Positions 6,062-6,182 of a stretch of 6,182 nucleotides of DNA are shown here, piece after piece. Source of the DNA: JALXCG01 sp026991065 [NCBI: Gemmatimonadota bacterium] (GTDB lineage Bacteria; GCA-2686955). A program made the position numbers and the translations under genes. The DNA lies in assembly GCA_026991065.1 (NCBI GenBank), contig JALXCG010000381.1, forward strand, positions 1 through 6,182, in the 5' to 3' direction. How positions within the stretch are numbered: position 1 is the first letter of the stretch; the number at the start of each line of letters is the position of its first letter. Below the pieces are notes generated by a model. That model made no database searches. It was not told where the DNA came from and saw only the letters and a program-made list of their open reading frames with translations.

Positions 6062-6182
6062 TCAGATCTCTACCCAGGGAAAGAACTCTTCGGCCACAGC
6101 TTCCAGATGAGACCGTATATCCCTGGCGCAGGTCATCGACAGGACCTCTTTGGTGATCGCCCGGGCATCGGTCATGCTCACC
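6062..6182 (-). CDS. C-terminal end of an unidentified protein (5' part beyond right edge)
   Basis: An open frame enters from the right edge and ends at TGA (6062-6064), giving about 39 residues. It reads in part TKEVLSMTCARDIRSHLEAV and ends EEFFPWVEI. The composition is helical and mixed-charge, like a normal soluble protein C-terminus. It lies 29 bp before the HD gene on the same strand, so the two are probably co-transcribed. I do not recognise the family. An internal ATG at 6176 and a GTG at 6182 mean a very short complete protein cannot be ruled out, but a truncated larger gene is more likely. Confidence 0.5.
   Translation of the reverse strand, partial: VSMTDARAITKEVLSMTCARDIRSHLEAVAEEFFPWVEI

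Noticed and set aside
1-6182. CRISPR array, tRNA or rRNA gene, insertion sequence or phage attachment site
   Set aside because: No regularly spaced repeats, tRNA-like cloverleaf, rRNA-like stretch, transposase motif or flanking direct repeats were seen. Almost every base is accounted for by ordinary genes.

Overview
The window is GC-rich (roughly 60-65% by eye), densely coded chromosomal DNA from a bacterium. Long open frames antisense to real genes are common, as expected at this GC. The gene content is mainly housekeeping: S-adenosylmethionine synthetase, orotate phosphoribosyltransferase, an HDIG phosphohydrolase and a ComEC-type DNA-uptake channel. I see no phage or insertion-sequence genes, no CRISPR array, and no tRNA or rRNA gene. 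The order pyrE / carbamoyltransferase / membrane protein / metK / HD protein does not let me name a phylum. A lineage outside the standard model organisms is likely, but that is inference.

Layout. Positions 1-910 (minus) hold the N-terminal half of a ComEC/Rec2-like membrane protein that runs off the left edge. Upstream of it on the same strand (999-1301) is a small, unassigned one-helix membrane protein. A 136-bp intergenic region (1302-1437) separates this pair from pyrE (1438-1998, plus). It carries an extended -10 element and a 15-bp inverted repeat placed like an operator. PyrE converges on a large minus-strand gene with only 5 bp between the stop codons.

The right two thirds is one minus-strand run, read from right to left. 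It starts with the C-terminal end of an unidentified protein (6062-6182), followed by an HDIG-type HD-domain protein (5409-6032). A 104-bp gap with a stable hairpin comes next, then metK (4150-5304), a small SxtJ-like membrane protein (3750-4115) and a NodU/CmcH/TobZ-type carbamoyltransferase (2004-3740). The last three are spaced 34 and 9 bp apart and look co-transcribed. The SD of the carbamoyltransferase overlaps the stop of the membrane protein gene, which suggests translational coupling.

How they may work together. The carbamoyltransferase and SxtJ-like protein form a two-gene module seen in cell-surface and natural-product clusters. The enzyme would move a carbamoyl group from carbamoyl phosphate onto an unknown acceptor, and the small membrane protein is a plausible membrane anchor or partner. 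The acceptor cannot be read from the sequence. Unusually, the module sits directly behind metK rather than among glycosyltransferases. I regard this module as the most interesting part of the window.
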